Assembly (NCBI GenBank): GCA_023269645.1
Contig: JAHFPR010000004.1
Location: 1-28,613 of the forward strand
Reading direction: 5' to 3'
DNA length: 28,613 nt
Source: Alphaproteobacteria bacterium
Lineage (GTDB): Bacteria > Pseudomonadota > Alphaproteobacteria > Rickettsiales > UBA8987
Every line of letters begins with the position of its first letter. Within the stretch, counting starts at the first letter, position 1. A model generated the notes under the pieces. The model did no database searches. It was not told the DNA's origin and was given only the letters and a program-made list of their open reading frames with translations. The position numbers and the translations under genes were made by a program. Below, piece by piece: positions 16,388 through 24,165 of the stretch.

Positions 16388-16759
16388 ATGGCAACTTTTG
16401 GAACCAAAATTTTCACCTGGCTGAACGGCGAACTCGCGGGCGTGGACGAGTTCGGCAACCGCTATTACCGCACACGCCGCAAAACCGCCATCGGGCGGGG
16501 CGAGACAGAGCGTCGCTGGGTGGTGCATGAGGGGCTGGCGGAACCCTCCAAAGTCCCCCCCTACTGGCACGGCTGGCTGCACCACGTGGTGCTAGACGCG
16601 CCGCTGGAACGCGATAAAACCGCGCCCTATGCGTGGAGCAAACCGCACGTCCCGGACCTCACCGGAACTGATCTCGCCTACCGTCCTCCCGGCCATTTGC
16701 AGGCAGGCGGGAAGCGTCCGAAAGCCACCGGGGATTATCAGGCGTGGATACCGAAATAG
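16388..16759 (+). CDS. NDUFA12-family complex I accessory subunit
   Basis: 123 residues, cytosolic face. Homologue of the mitochondrial complex I B17.2/NDUFA12 subunit, which outside eukaryotes is essentially alphaproteobacterial. Visible signatures: TWLNGELAGVDEFGNRYYR (about residues 10-28), RRWVVHEG, and PPYWHGWLHHVVLDAPLE (about 57-74) with the Trp/His-rich core; the C-terminus has Pro-rich PPGHLQAGG and ends in YQAWIPK. In many alphaproteobacteria it is not part of the nuo operon, as here. It is followed after a repeat hairpin by mlaD, a known neighbourhood. Confidence 0.92.
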   Translation: MATFGTKIFTWLNGELAGVDEFGNRYYRTRRKTAIGRGETERRWVVHEGLAEPSKVPPYWHGWLHHVVLDAPLERDKTAPYAWSKPHVPDLTGTDLAYRPPGHLQAGGKRPKATGDYQAWIPK

Positions 16760-16764
16760 CTGTG

Positions 16765-16822
16765 AGGAACAGGTTTCAGCAAGAATTTCCTGAAACCTGT
16801 TCCTGAAACCTGAAACCTTAGG
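16765..16822. repeat. inverted CCTGAAA/CCTGTTC heptamer hairpin
   Basis: AGGAACAGGTTTCAG (16765-16779) and its perfect complement (16790-16804) form a 15-bp stem with a 10-nt loop; further CCTGAAA units continue to about 16818. It fills the gap between the NDUFA12 gene and mlaD and is the same family as 8216-8279. Confidence 0.88.
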
Positions 16823-16829
16823 AAAAAGC

Positions 16830-17363
16830 ATGGCAAAGAACGTATTTGAAACATTGATGGGCGGCGTGGTGCTGGTGGTGGCACTGGGGTTTATCATCCT
16901 CGCTTATCAGGGCGGCCATGTCAAATCCACGGTGCGGAACGGGCTGACCCTCAAAGCGCGGTTCGACCGTATTGACGGGCTGAATGTCGGCAGCGACGTG
17001 CGCATCAGCGGGATGAAGGTGGGAAGCGTCACCGAGCAGAATCTCGACCCCCAGAATTACGTGGCCATCGTCACGCTTTCGGTGGACGGAACCGTCAAGC
17101 TGCCGAAGGATTCCACCGCTGAAATTATCGGGGATGGACTGCTCGGCGCGAAATACGTGGCAATTGTTCCCGGCGGCAGCGAGGAAAAATTCAAGAACGG
17201 GGATGAAATCCAGTTCACCCAGTCCGCCATCAGCATCGAATCGCTGATTGGAAAATTTATGTTTGGCGCGGCGGATAAAAACAAGGATAAAGACAAGGAT
17301 GCCCCGGCGAGCGATGGGAAATCCGCTGCCGCTCCCGCCAAAAAAGGCGACGACATCTTTTAG
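16830..17363 (+). CDS. mlaD: MCE-domain lipid transport protein MlaD
   Basis: 177 residues. One N-terminal membrane anchor (about residues 8-27, TLMGGVVLVVALGFIILAYQ), then an MCE domain (about 35-115) with LKARFDRIDGLNVGSDVRISGMKVGSV and LLGAKYVAIVPGG, placing it in the periplasm. MlaD forms the hexameric ring of the MlaFEDB complex that moves phospholipids between inner and outer membranes. The tail is lysine/aspartate-rich (KNKDKDKD) and probably disordered. The start has an AGGAAA site. No mlaE or mlaF lies beside it; in alphaproteobacteria mlaD is often next to the NDUFA12 gene, as here. Confidence 0.88.
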   Translation: MAKNVFETLMGGVVLVVALGFIILAYQGGHVKSTVRNGLTLKARFDRIDGLNVGSDVRISGMKVGSVTEQNLDPQNYVAIVTLSVDGTVKLPKDSTAEIIGDGLLGAKYVAIVPGGSEEKFKNGDEIQFTQSAISIESLIGKFMFGAADKNKDKDKDAPASDGKSAAAPAKKGDDIF

Positions 17364-17364
17364 C

Positions 17365-17393
17365 TTGCCTTTCCCGCATATTTCCACTATAAA
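17365..17393 (+). promoter_or_regulatory. sigma70-type promoter for rpmI-rplT
   Basis: TTGCCT (17365-17370), exactly 17 bp, then TATAAA (17388-17393), starting 2 nt after the mlaD stop. It would give a leader of about 170 nt before rpmI. Confidence 0.7.
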
Positions 17394-17570
17394 GCCCGTC
17401 CCCGGCACGCAGGCGTATTGGCATACCCTGCTGCGGGATCGGGTAGAATACTCACCCGGAACGAAGAAGTTGGCTGAAAAGCACACATTCTTCACGTGCC
17501 CTTAAGGGCACGAACCCATCTGTAAAACCAGGCGTTTTCCAGGGGGCGAACCTACATAACGGAGATACAA
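17394..17570 (+). promoter_or_regulatory. long 5' leader of rpmI-rplT with an 18-bp perfect palindrome
   Basis: No gene is seen. CGTGCCCTTAAGGGCACG (17495-17512) is perfectly self-complementary, and GAAGAA...TTCTTC could form a further stem just before it. In other bacteria rplT represses its operon by binding the leader; whether this RNA does so cannot be judged here. The palindrome has no T-run, so it is not an ordinary terminator. Confidence 0.5.
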
Positions 17571-17774
17571 ATGCCAAAACTGAAGACTAAAAGCAGCGTA
17601 AAAAAACGCTTCTCCTTCACCGCCACGGGCAAGGTTAAATCAACCCAGTCCGGCAAACGCCACGGCATGGTGAAACGCACCAACAAACAGATACGCAACC
17701 AGCGCGGTACGGAAGTTCTGAACGAGGCGGACGCCCGCCGGATCGTCCAGTACACGCCTTACGGCTTGAAATAG
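17571..17774 (+). CDS. rpmI: 50S ribosomal protein L35
   Basis: 67 residues, highly basic. [20 protein letters not shown] and [10 protein letters not shown] are the standard L35 start and core, ending [13 protein letters not shown] site precedes the ATG. rplT follows after 10 nt. infC, which heads this operon in many bacteria, is absent, as is common in alphaproteobacteria. Confidence 0.97.
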   Translation: MPKLKTKSSVKKRFSFTATGKVKSTQSGKRHGMVKRTNKQIRNQRGTEVLNEADARRIVQYTPYGLK

Positions 17775-17784
17775 GGAGAGCAAC

Positions 17785-18141
17785 ATGACACGCGCCGTCA
17801 ACGGGAAAATCACCCGCAACCGTCACAAGAAAATCCTCAAACGCGCCAAGGGCTTCCGCGGACGCTCCGGCACGTGCTACGTCGCAGCGATCCAGAAAGT
17901 CGAAAAGGCGATGCAGTATGCCTACCGCGACCGCCGCGCGCGCAAGCGCGAGTTCCGCAAGCTGTGGACAGTGCGCATCAATGCCGCCGTGCGCCTGCAC
18001 GGCCTCACCTATTCCCGCTTCATCAACGGGCTGAAGAAAGGTGGCATTGAGCTTGACCGCAAGGTGCTGGCCGACATCGCCGTGCGCGACCCGGAAGCCT
18101 TCAAACAGATCGCCGAAGCAGCCAAAAAAGCACTGGCGTAG
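17785..18141 (+). CDS. rplT: 50S ribosomal protein L20
   Basis: 118 residues, basic. Typical L20 segments are [40 protein letters not shown] and [26 protein letters not shown]. It binds 23S rRNA early in 50S assembly. A GGGAG site lies before the ATG. A strong terminator follows 22 nt after the stop, so pheS is a separate unit. Confidence 0.97.
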   Translation: MTRAVNGKITRNRHKKILKRAKGFRGRSGTCYVAAIQKVEKAMQYAYRDRRARKREFRKLWTVRINAAVRLHGLTYSRFINGLKKGGIELDRKVLADIAVRDPEAFKQIAEAAKKALA

Positions 18142-18163
18142 GCTTACGGATACTGGAGTAATG

Positions 18164-18195
18164 AAAGGGCTGCAGTGATGCAGCCCTTTTTGTTT
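18164..18195 (+). terminator. rho-independent terminator of rpmI-rplT
   Basis: AAAGGGCTGCA (18164-18174), loop GTGA, TGCAGCCCTTT (18179-18189), continuing into TTGTTT. The stem is an 11-bp perfect match with a T-rich end. Confidence 0.9.
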
Positions 18196-18216
18196 CCGAC
18201 AGTGTATCCGCACGTC

Positions 18217-18244
18217 TTGCTTTCCTGAAGAAAACCCGTAGAAT
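18217..18244 (+). promoter_or_regulatory. sigma70-type promoter for pheS
   Basis: TTGCTT (18217-18222), 16 bp, TAGAAT (18239-18244), about 25 nt before the pheS ATG. The leader is too short for a phenylalanine attenuator or T-box, so pheST is not controlled that way here. Confidence 0.65.
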
Positions 18245-18269
18245 CGCGCCGCGCAACCTTGGGGAGACT

Positions 18270-19346
18270 ATGAGCGATTTTTCCGACATCCGTATTTCCG
18301 CCCTTGATGCGGTGGAAAAATCCATCAGCCTGAAGATGCTGGAGGATGCTCGCGTTGCGTTGCTCGGAAAATCGGGAAGCATCACGGCGGAACTCAAGAA
18401 GATGGGCGCGCTGCCGCCGGAACAGCGCAAGGAATTCGGCCAGGCGGTCAACAGCCTGAAAGAGGAAATTGCCGCCGCGCTGGACGCAAAAAAAGCCACG
18501 ATGGAGGAAACCGAACTTTCCGCCCGCCTCACCTCGGAAACGCTTGACATCACCCTTGCACCACGCCCCGAAACGCAAGGCTCCATCCACCCCGTCACCC
18601 AGGTGATCGAGGAGATGACGGCCATTTTCGGCGCGATGGGCTTCAGCGTGGCGGAAGGCCCTGAAATCGAGGATGATTTCCATAATTTCACGGCACTCAA
18701 CATCCCCGCAAACCACCCCGCGCGGCAGATGCACGATACGTTTTATTTCCCCGAAAAGCCGGACGGCACACGTAACCTCCTCCGCACCCACACTTCCCCG
18801 GTGCAGATACGCTGGATGCAGCATCACCAGCCGCCCTACCGCTTCATCGCTCCAGGGCGGGTATATCGCTGCGATTCGGATATGACCCACGCGCCGATGT
18901 TCCACCAGATCGAGGCACTGGTGATTGATAAATCCATTACGATGGCGCACCTGAAGGGCTGCCTCACGCAGATGGTGCGCAGCTTTTTCGGCGTGGAGGA
19001 CGTGCCCCTGCGGTTCCGGCCTTCTTTTTTCCCGTTCACCGAGCCGAGCGCGGAAGTGGACATCGGCTGCTCCTGGGAAAACGGGGAGCTTAAGATTGGC
19101 GCGGGGAAAAGCTGGCTGGAAATTGGCGGCTGCGGCATGGTGCATCCGAACGTGCTGAAGGCGGTGAATCTCGACCCGGCGCAGTGGCAGGGCTTCGCAT
19201 TCGGCATGGGGATCGAGCGCATGGCGATGCTGAAATACGGCATCCCGGACGTGCGCCCCTTCTTTGAATCAGACGCGCGCTGGCTGGCGCATTACAGCTT
19301 CGCACCGTTCGATATTCCAAGCCTGGTGGGAGGGTTGGCGCGATGA
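18270..19346 (+). CDS. pheS: phenylalanyl-tRNA synthetase alpha subunit
   Basis: 358 residues. The N-terminal coiled coil (about 10-90, including [25 protein letters not shown] in part) contacts tRNA-Phe; the class II catalytic domain shows [56 protein letters not shown] and [10 protein letters not shown], ending in [29 protein letters not shown] site precedes the ATG. pheT follows after a 158-bp gap that holds a complete R1 palindromic element, a wider gap than usual for this pair. Confidence 0.97.
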   Translation: MSDFSDIRISALDAVEKSISLKMLEDARVALLGKSGSITAELKKMGALPPEQRKEFGQAVNSLKEEIAAALDAKKATMEETELSARLTSETLDITLAPRPETQGSIHPVTQVIEEMTAIFGAMGFSVAEGPEIEDDFHNFTALNIPANHPARQMHDTFYFPEKPDGTRNLLRTHTSPVQIRWMQHHQPPYRFIAPGRVYRCDSDMTHAPMFHQIEALVIDKSITMAHLKGCLTQMVRSFFGVEDVPLRFRPSFFPFTEPSAEVDIGCSWENGELKIGAGKSWLEIGGCGMVHPNVLKAVNLDPAQWQGFAFGMGIERMAMLKYGIPDVRPFFESDARWLAHYSFAPFDIPSLVGGLAR

Positions 19347-19350
19347 CCAT

Positions 19351-19465
19351 CGTCATTCCCGCGAAGGCGGGAATCCAGCATAAGCCGCGTCTGCGGCGAG
19401 ATAGCTAAAGGTTTTCAGCGGCGTAGACACGCCGCTACTGGATTCCCGCCTTCGCGGGAATGACG
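19351..19465. repeat. complete R1 palindromic element between pheS and pheT
   Basis: Two perfectly complementary 28-bp ends (19351-19378 and 19438-19465), each built on ATTCCCGCGAAGGCGGGAAT, enclose 59 bp with two smaller stems (GCCGC-type; GCGGCG...CGCCGC at 19418-19435). Each end is itself a hairpin. It has no coding capacity and looks like a small non-autonomous element. Short direct repeats of GAATGACGGRGTAAAA follow at 19458-19473 and 19477-19492. Confidence 0.9.
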
Positions 19466-19504
19466 GAGTAAAATGAGAATGACGGGGTAAAAAGGATTAG
19501 CACG

Positions 19505-21937
19505 ATGAAGTTTTCGCTTGGCTGGCTGAAGGAATATCTGGATACGGAAGCATCTGCGGAGGAAATCGCGGAGCAGCTCACCATGCTGGGGCTGGAGGTG
19601 GAAACCATCACCGACCGCGCGGCGGAGCTGGCTCCGTTCACCGTGGCGGAAGTGCTGGAAGCGACTGCGCATCCGGATGCCGACAAGCTCCGCGTGTGCA
19701 AGGTCAATAACGGCAGGGAAATCCTGAACATCGTGTGCGGCGCGGCGAATGCGCGGGCGGGCATCAAGGTGGTGCTGGCCTCGCCGGGCGCAACCATCCC
19801 CGCCAACGGCATGGTGATAAAACTCTCGAAAATCCGGGGCGTGGAGAGCCAGGGGATGCTCTGCTCAACGGAGGAACTGAGACTCTCCGGAAGCAGCGAA
19901 GGCATCATCGAACTCCCCGCCGATGCGCCGCTGGGCGAGCCGTTCGCGCCGGTGCTGGGATTGGGCGACCCGGTCATTGAAATCTCCGTCACCCCCAACC
20001 GCAGCGATTGCCTCGGTATTTACGGCATTGCGCGCGATCTGGCGGCGGCAGGCATGGGCAGGCTCAAGCCCGAAGGCGTGACGAACGAGGATTTCCAGCG
20101 CGTCATCACCACGGGCAGTTTCGAGTGCCCGGTGCGCATCAGCATTGCGACTCCCGGCTGCAGCTATTTCGTGGGGCGCGTCATCCGTGGCGTGAAGAAC
20201 GGCGAAAGCCCGGCCTGGATGAAGCAACGGCTGGAATCCGTGGGGCAGAAGCCCATCTCCGCGCTGGTGGACATCACCAATTACCTCACGCTCGCATATG
20301 GCCGCCCGGCACACGTATATGACGTGGCGAAACTCACGGGCAGTGCCATCACGGTGCGGGGGGCGAGGCCGGGCGAAAAGCTGCACGCGCTGGATGCGAA
20401 GGAATACGCGCTGAAGCCGGCGATGACGGCAATCGCCGATGATTCCGGGGTGCTCGGCCTTGGCGGGATTCTCGGCGGAGCGTCCACGGGCTGCAATGCG
20501 GATACCACGGATATTTTCCTGGAAATCGCGCTGTTCGACGCGGCGAATATCGCAGCCACGGGGCGCGCGCTGCTGATAGAATCCGACGCGCGCCACCGTT
20601 TCGAGCGGTTCGTTTCCTCCTCCACGCTCAAGCATTTCATCACCGCCACGCGGCTGATCATGCAGCTTTGCGGCGGCGAGGCCAGCAAGCCGGTGGTGGC
20701 GGGTTCCATCCCGCTGGAGCGGCGCAAGGTCATCTTCCGCCCGGTGCGGGTGAAGGAGCTGGTGGGGCTGGAGATGCCAGAATCCGCCATGCAGAATATC
20801 CTTGAGAAACTGGGTTTCCAGATCGACCGCAGCACGGTGGGTGGCGAGTGGAAACTGGGCGTTCCCTCCTGGCGGCCAGACGTGGAGGGCGAGCCGGACA
20901 TCTGCGAGGAAATCGCCCGCATCCACGGCTACGGCAATATTCCCGCCACTCCCCTGCCCCTGCGCGCCCTCACCCGCGCAGTGCTGACCCCGCGCCAGAG
21001 AGCCGCCGGGGAATTGCGTCGCATCCTCAGCCAGCGGGGCTTGCGCGAGGCGGTCACTTTCTCCTTCATCAGCAGCGCGCAGGCGGCACTCTTTCTTCCC
21101 TCCCCCCTTGAGGGGGAGGGGGGGGGGAGGGGGGTAATATGCCTGGAAAACCCGATCAGCAGTGATCTGGATGCGATGCGCCCCTCCATCCTGCCCTCGC
21201 TGCTTGCTGCAGTCGCGCGGAATGCGGCGCGGGCGATCCCCGATCTCGCACTGTTTGAAGCGGGGCCAATATTCAGCGGGGCAGAGCCGGGCGAGCAGGC
21301 GTTTTCCGCCGCGTGCCTGCGCTCCGGGCAGGTTGCGCCGAAACATCCGCTGGCTCCCGCGCGCCCGGTGGATGCGCTGGACGCGAAAGCAGATGCGCTG
21401 GCGGGTTTAATGCCCTACCTCAACCCGGATAACCTCCGCGCCGCGCGGGAAGCACCGCATTATTACCATCCCGGACGCTCCGGCGCGCTGAAGCTGGGGG
21501 ATAAAATGCTGGCCTGGTTCGGGGAAATCCATCCGGCTATCCTCAAGGCGTTCGGCATCGAACATCCGGTGGTGGCGTGTGAGCTGTTCCCGGAAAACGC
21601 GCCCGCGCCGAAGGAGAAAAAATCCTTCGCGCGCCCCAAGGCGCATTTCTCCCCTTATCAGCCTGTGGAGCGGGATTTTGCCTTTCTCGTAGACCTTGGC
21701 ATCCCGGCGGAAGCGTTACTTTCCGCCGTGCGCAAGGCAGATAAAACACTTATTGAAAGCGTAGCCATTTTCGATATTTACACCGGCAAGGGCGTGGAGG
21801 AGGGCAAGCAATCCGTGGCACTTTCCGTGCGCCTGCAGCCGAAGGAAACCACCCTCACCGACGCGGAAATCGAGGCGTTCTGCCGCAAGGTGGTGGAAAA
21901 TGTTCGGGAATCCGTTGGCGGCGCGTTGCGCGTATAA
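19505..21937 (+). CDS. pheT: phenylalanyl-tRNA synthetase beta subunit
   Basis: 810 residues. Domains in order: [13 protein letters not shown] start; tRNA-binding EMAP-like domain (about 40-150, [13 protein letters not shown]); B3/B4 (about 210-380, with [17 protein letters not shown]); B5 (about 405-480, [21 protein letters not shown]); the inactive synthetase-like core; FDX-ACB anticodon domain (about 715-810, [15 protein letters not shown]). PheT edits mischarged tRNA in B3/B4. Oddity: residues about 531-543 ([13 protein letters not shown]) are a non-family insert encoded by a G/C palindrome, immediately before the conserved [15 protein letters not shown]. The start has an AAAGGA site. Confidence 0.95.
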   Translation: MKFSLGWLKEYLDTEASAEEIAEQLTMLGLEVETITDRAAELAPFTVAEVLEATAHPDADKLRVCKVNNGREILNIVCGAANARAGIKVVLASPGATIPANGMVIKLSKIRGVESQGMLCSTEELRLSGSSEGIIELPADAPLGEPFAPVLGLGDPVIEISVTPNRSDCLGIYGIARDLAAAGMGRLKPEGVTNEDFQRVITTGSFECPVRISIATPGCSYFVGRVIRGVKNGESPAWMKQRLESVGQKPISALVDITNYLTLAYGRPAHVYDVAKLTGSAITVRGARPGEKLHALDAKEYALKPAMTAIADDSGVLGLGGILGGASTGCNADTTDIFLEIALFDAANIAATGRALLIESDARHRFERFVSSSTLKHFITATRLIMQLCGGEASKPVVAGSIPLERRKVIFRPVRVKELVGLEMPESAMQNILEKLGFQIDRSTVGGEWKLGVPSWRPDVEGEPDICEEIARIHGYGNIPATPLPLRALTRAVLTPRQRAAGELRRILSQRGLREAVTFSFISSAQAALFLPSPLEGEGGGRGVICLENPISSDLDAMRPSILPSLLAAVARNAARAIPDLALFEAGPIFSGAEPGEQAFSAACLRSGQVAPKHPLAPARPVDALDAKADALAGLMPYLNPDNLRAAREAPHYYHPGRSGALKLGDKMLAWFGEIHPAILKAFGIEHPVVACELFPENAPAPKEKKSFARPKAHFSPYQPVERDFAFLVDLGIPAEALLSAVRKADKTLIESVAIFDIYTGKGVEEGKQSVALSVRLQPKETTLTDAEIEAFCRKVVENVRESVGGALRV
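21098..21134. repeat. in-frame CCCTCCCCC/GGGGGAGGG palindrome inside pheT, with a G10 run
   Basis: CCCTCCCCCCTTGAGGGGGA begins at 21098, and the palindromic part runs to 21120, followed by G-rich sequence including ten Gs in a row (21118-21127) and six more (21129-21134). It keeps the frame and codes for about 13 extra residues. Confidence 0.85.
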
Positions 21938-21956
21938 ATTTCATCAGGACACATTC

Positions 21957-23867
21957 ATGCACTACAATCCCGCCCGCATCCGCAATTTTGCGATTATCGC
22001 GCACATTGACCACGGCAAGTCCACGCTGGCGGATCGCCTCATCCAGCAATGCGGCGGACTCACCGCCCGCGAGATGACCGCGCAGGTGCTCGACAGCATG
22101 GATATTGAGAAGGAGCGCGGCATCACCATCAAGGCGCAGACCGTGCGGCTGGCCTACAAGGCGAAGGACGGCCACACCTACCAGCTCAACCTGATGGATA
22201 CGCCCGGCCACGTGGATTTCGGCTATGAGGTGAGCCGGTCGCTGGCTTCCTGCGAAGGCTCGATTCTGGTGGTGGATGCCAGCCAGGGCGTGGAGGCGCA
22301 GACCCTCGCCAATGTCTATCAGGCGATTGATAACAATCATGAAATCGTGGTGGTGCTGAACAAGATTGATCTCCCCGCCGCCGAGCCGGAACGTGTGCGC
22401 GAGCAGATCGAGCAGGTCATCGGCATTGACGCTTCGGATGCAATTCTGGCTTCCGCCAAAACCGGCCAGGGCATTGAGGATATTCTGGAGGCGATTGTCA
22501 CGAAGCTGCCTGCTCCTTCCATGTCATCGCCTGAATCGCGGAGCGATTCTAGGGCGATCCATAGTGAAACAGGAACAGGTGGCAAGATGGATGCCCCTAG
22601 AATTGCCTCCGGCAATTCAGGGCATGACGGCTCCCGCGCGCTCCTCGTGGATAGCTGGTACGACCCCTATCTCGGCGTGGTCATCCTCATCCGCGTGAAG
22701 GAGGGGCGCATCCGCAAAGGCCAGAAAATCCGGATGCTCGCCACCGGCGGGAGCTATACGATTGATTATGTGGGCATCTTCACGCCGAAAAAAGTAATGC
22801 TGGAGGAACTCAACGCGGGCGAAATAGGTTTCATCACCGCCTCCATCAAGCAGGTGGCGGATTGCAAGGTCGGCGATACGATTGCCGATGCCGCGAATGA
22901 AACCGCGCTCCCCCTGCCCGGCTTCAAGCCGCATCTTCCGGTGGTGTTCTGCGGGCTGTTCCCGGTGGACGCCGACGATTTCGATGCGCTGCGCGAGGCC
23001 ATCGCCAAGCTGCACCTCAACGATGCCAGCTTCGAGTATGAGCAGGAAACCTCCACCGCGCTGGGCTTAGGCTTCCGCTGCGGTTTTCTGGGGCTGCTGC
23101 ATCTGGAAATCATCCAGGAGCGGCTTTCCCGCGAGTTCGATCTCGACCTCATCACCACCGCTCCCAGTGTCGTTTACCGCCTGCACATGAAAAACACGCG
23201 CACGGAACCCGCCAAACTCATCGAGCTTCACAACCCCGCCGATATGCCCGATCCGGTGCACATCGAGAAGATGGAGGAGCCGTGGATCCGCGCGACCATC
23301 ATGGTTCCGGAGCCGTATCTCGGCAATATTCTGGAGCTGTGCACCAAGAAGCGCGGCATCCAGCAGGAGCTGAATTTCTCCGGCAGCCGCGCCATCGTGG
23401 TGTATCGCCTGCCACTGAACGAGGTGGTGTATGATTTCTACGACCGCCTGAAATCCGTCACCAGCGGCTATGCGAGCTTCGATTGGGAACTGGCCGATTA
23501 TCAGGAGAGTGATCTGGTGAAAGTTTCCATCCTCGTAAATGAGGAGCCGGTGGACGCGCTCGCCATGATCCTCCACCGCAGCCAGGCGGAGGCACGCGGG
23601 CGACAGCTCTGTTCGCGGCTGAAAGACCTCATCCCGCGCCAGATGTTCAAGATCGCGCTGCAGGCGGCCATCGGCGGCAAAATCGTCGCGCGCGAAACCA
23701 TCAGTGCCTTCCGCAAGGATGTGACCGCGAAATGCTACGGCGGCGACATCTCCCGCAAAAAGAAGCTGCTCGAAAAGCAGAAAAAGGGAAAGAAAAAGAT
23801 GCGCAGCTTCGGCAATGTGGAGATTCCCCAGACGGCGTTCATCGCGGCACTCAAGATGGATGAGTAG
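21957..23867 (+). CDS. lepA: elongation factor 4 (LepA)
   Basis: 636 residues, about 37 longer than the usual ~600. GTPase of translation, thought to act on stalled or early ribosomes. The G domain shows AHIDHGKST (about residues 14-22), [17 protein letters not shown] and NKIDLP; the LepA-specific C-terminus is present ([19 protein letters not shown]). The extra residues, about 188-224, sit between [10 protein letters not shown] and [15 protein letters not shown], the linker between the G domain and domain II, and are encoded by a palindromic DNA element (22519-22630). The ATG at 21957 is chosen because [20 protein letters not shown] is the normal start; an AGGA site precedes it. It follows pheT by 19 nt. 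Confidence 0.96.
   Translation: MHYNPARIRNFAIIAHIDHGKSTLADRLIQQCGGLTAREMTAQVLDSMDIEKERGITIKAQTVRLAYKAKDGHTYQLNLMDTPGHVDFGYEVSRSLASCEGSILVVDASQGVEAQTLANVYQAIDNNHEIVVVLNKIDLPAAEPERVREQIEQVIGIDASDAILASAKTGQGIEDILEAIVTKLPAPSMSSPESRSDSRAIHSETGTGGKMDAPRIASGNSGHDGSRALLVDSWYDPYLGVVILIRVKEGRIRKGQKIRMLATGGSYTIDYVGIFTPKKVMLEELNAGEIGFITASIKQVADCKVGDTIADAANETALPLPGFKPHLPVVFCGLFPVDADDFDALREAIAKLHLNDASFEYEQETSTALGLGFRCGFLGLLHLEIIQERLSREFDLDLITTAPSVVYRLHMKNTRTEPAKLIELHNPADMPDPVHIEKMEEPWIRATIMVPEPYLGNILELCTKKRGIQQELNFSGSRAIVVYRLPLNEVVYDFYDRLKSVTSGYASFDWELADYQESDLVKVSILVNEEPVDALAMILHRSQAEARGRQLCSRLKDLIPRQMFKIALQAAIGGKIVARETISAFRKDVTAKCYGGDISRKKKLLEKQKKGKKKMRSFGNVEIPQTAFIAALKMDE
22519..22630. repeat. R3 double-hairpin element inserted in frame in lepA
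   Basis: Two related arms (22520-22562 and 22587-22630) lie in inverse orientation. Each arm is itself a hairpin: GAATCGC-GGA-GCGATTC on the left and GAATTGCC-TCC-GGCAATTC on the right, flanked by outer pairs ATCGCC/GGGCGAT and ATGCCC/GGGGCAT. Differences between the arms are paired changes that keep the stems. The centre contains AACAGGAACAGG, similar to the heptamer family at 8216. About 111 bp (37 codons) are added. Confidence 0.88.
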
Positions 23868-23938
23868 GATTGTCATCCTGAGCGAAGCGAAGGATCTCCC
23901 ACCGCATGAGATCCTTCGCTTCGCTCAGGATGACAATC
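23868..23938. repeat. R2 hairpin after lepA (possible terminator)
   Basis: Perfect 30-bp arms (23868-23897 and 23909-23938), core TCATCCTGAGCGAAGCGAAG, separated by 11 nt and starting at the base after the lepA stop. It has no T-run but would form a very stable stem in the lepA transcript. Confidence 0.92.
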
Positions 23939-23941
23939 TCT

Positions 23942-24015
23942 GTCATTCCCGCGCAGGCGGGAATCCAGCGCGGCGCGTCTGCGCCGCTAAAACCAAGGCC
24001 TTGGTGCTAGATTGG
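23942..24015. repeat. left part of an R1 element, ending at the AIPR cassette
   Basis: The left R1 arm (23942-23968, ATTCCCGCGCAGGCGGGAAT core) is followed by an internal stem (GGCGC...GCGCC), a 14-bp palindrome ACCAAGGCCTTGGT (23992-24005) and CTAGATTGG, a degraded start of the right arm (compare CTGGATTCC at 19438). There R1 similarity stops and AT-rich sequence begins. A matching right arm lies at 25480-25507. Confidence 0.8.
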
Positions 24016-24032
24016 CTACTTCAAATTTTTTC

Positions 24033-24061
24033 TTGACTTATTTCCAATGAATGCATTATAT
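24033..24061 (+). promoter_or_regulatory. strong sigma70-type promoter of the AIPR gene
   Basis: TTGACT (24033-24038), exactly 17 bp, TTATAT (24056-24061). A second, perfect TATAAT lies at 24081-24086 without a good -35. The leader is about 95 nt. Confidence 0.75.
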
Positions 24062-24087
24062 AAAAATGCCTCACCGACTATATAATT

Positions 24088-24102
24088 ATCGCACGGTGCG
24101 AT
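24088..24102. promoter_or_regulatory. dyad ATCGCAC-G-GTGCGAT, candidate operator
   Basis: A perfect 7-bp inverted repeat around one base starts 2 bp after the TATAAT and about 20 bp after the main start point, in the leader of the AIPR gene. It is a typical size for a dimeric repressor site; no regulator gene is in the cassette, so binding by a chromosomal protein is inferred. Confidence 0.45.
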
Positions 24103-24165
24103 GATGAGTTTGCGAGGGATAACAGCAGCGAACTAAAGTTTTCTGCTCTCATTAAGGAGACTATT

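Noticed and set aside
17418..17449. TTGGCA ... TAGAAT as a second rpmI promoter
   Set aside because: The spacing is 20 bp, too long, and a much better promoter lies at 17365-17393.
19865..21346. A ~490-codon minus-strand open frame inside pheT
   Set aside because: It is antisense to recognisable PheT domains and has a shadow-like composition.
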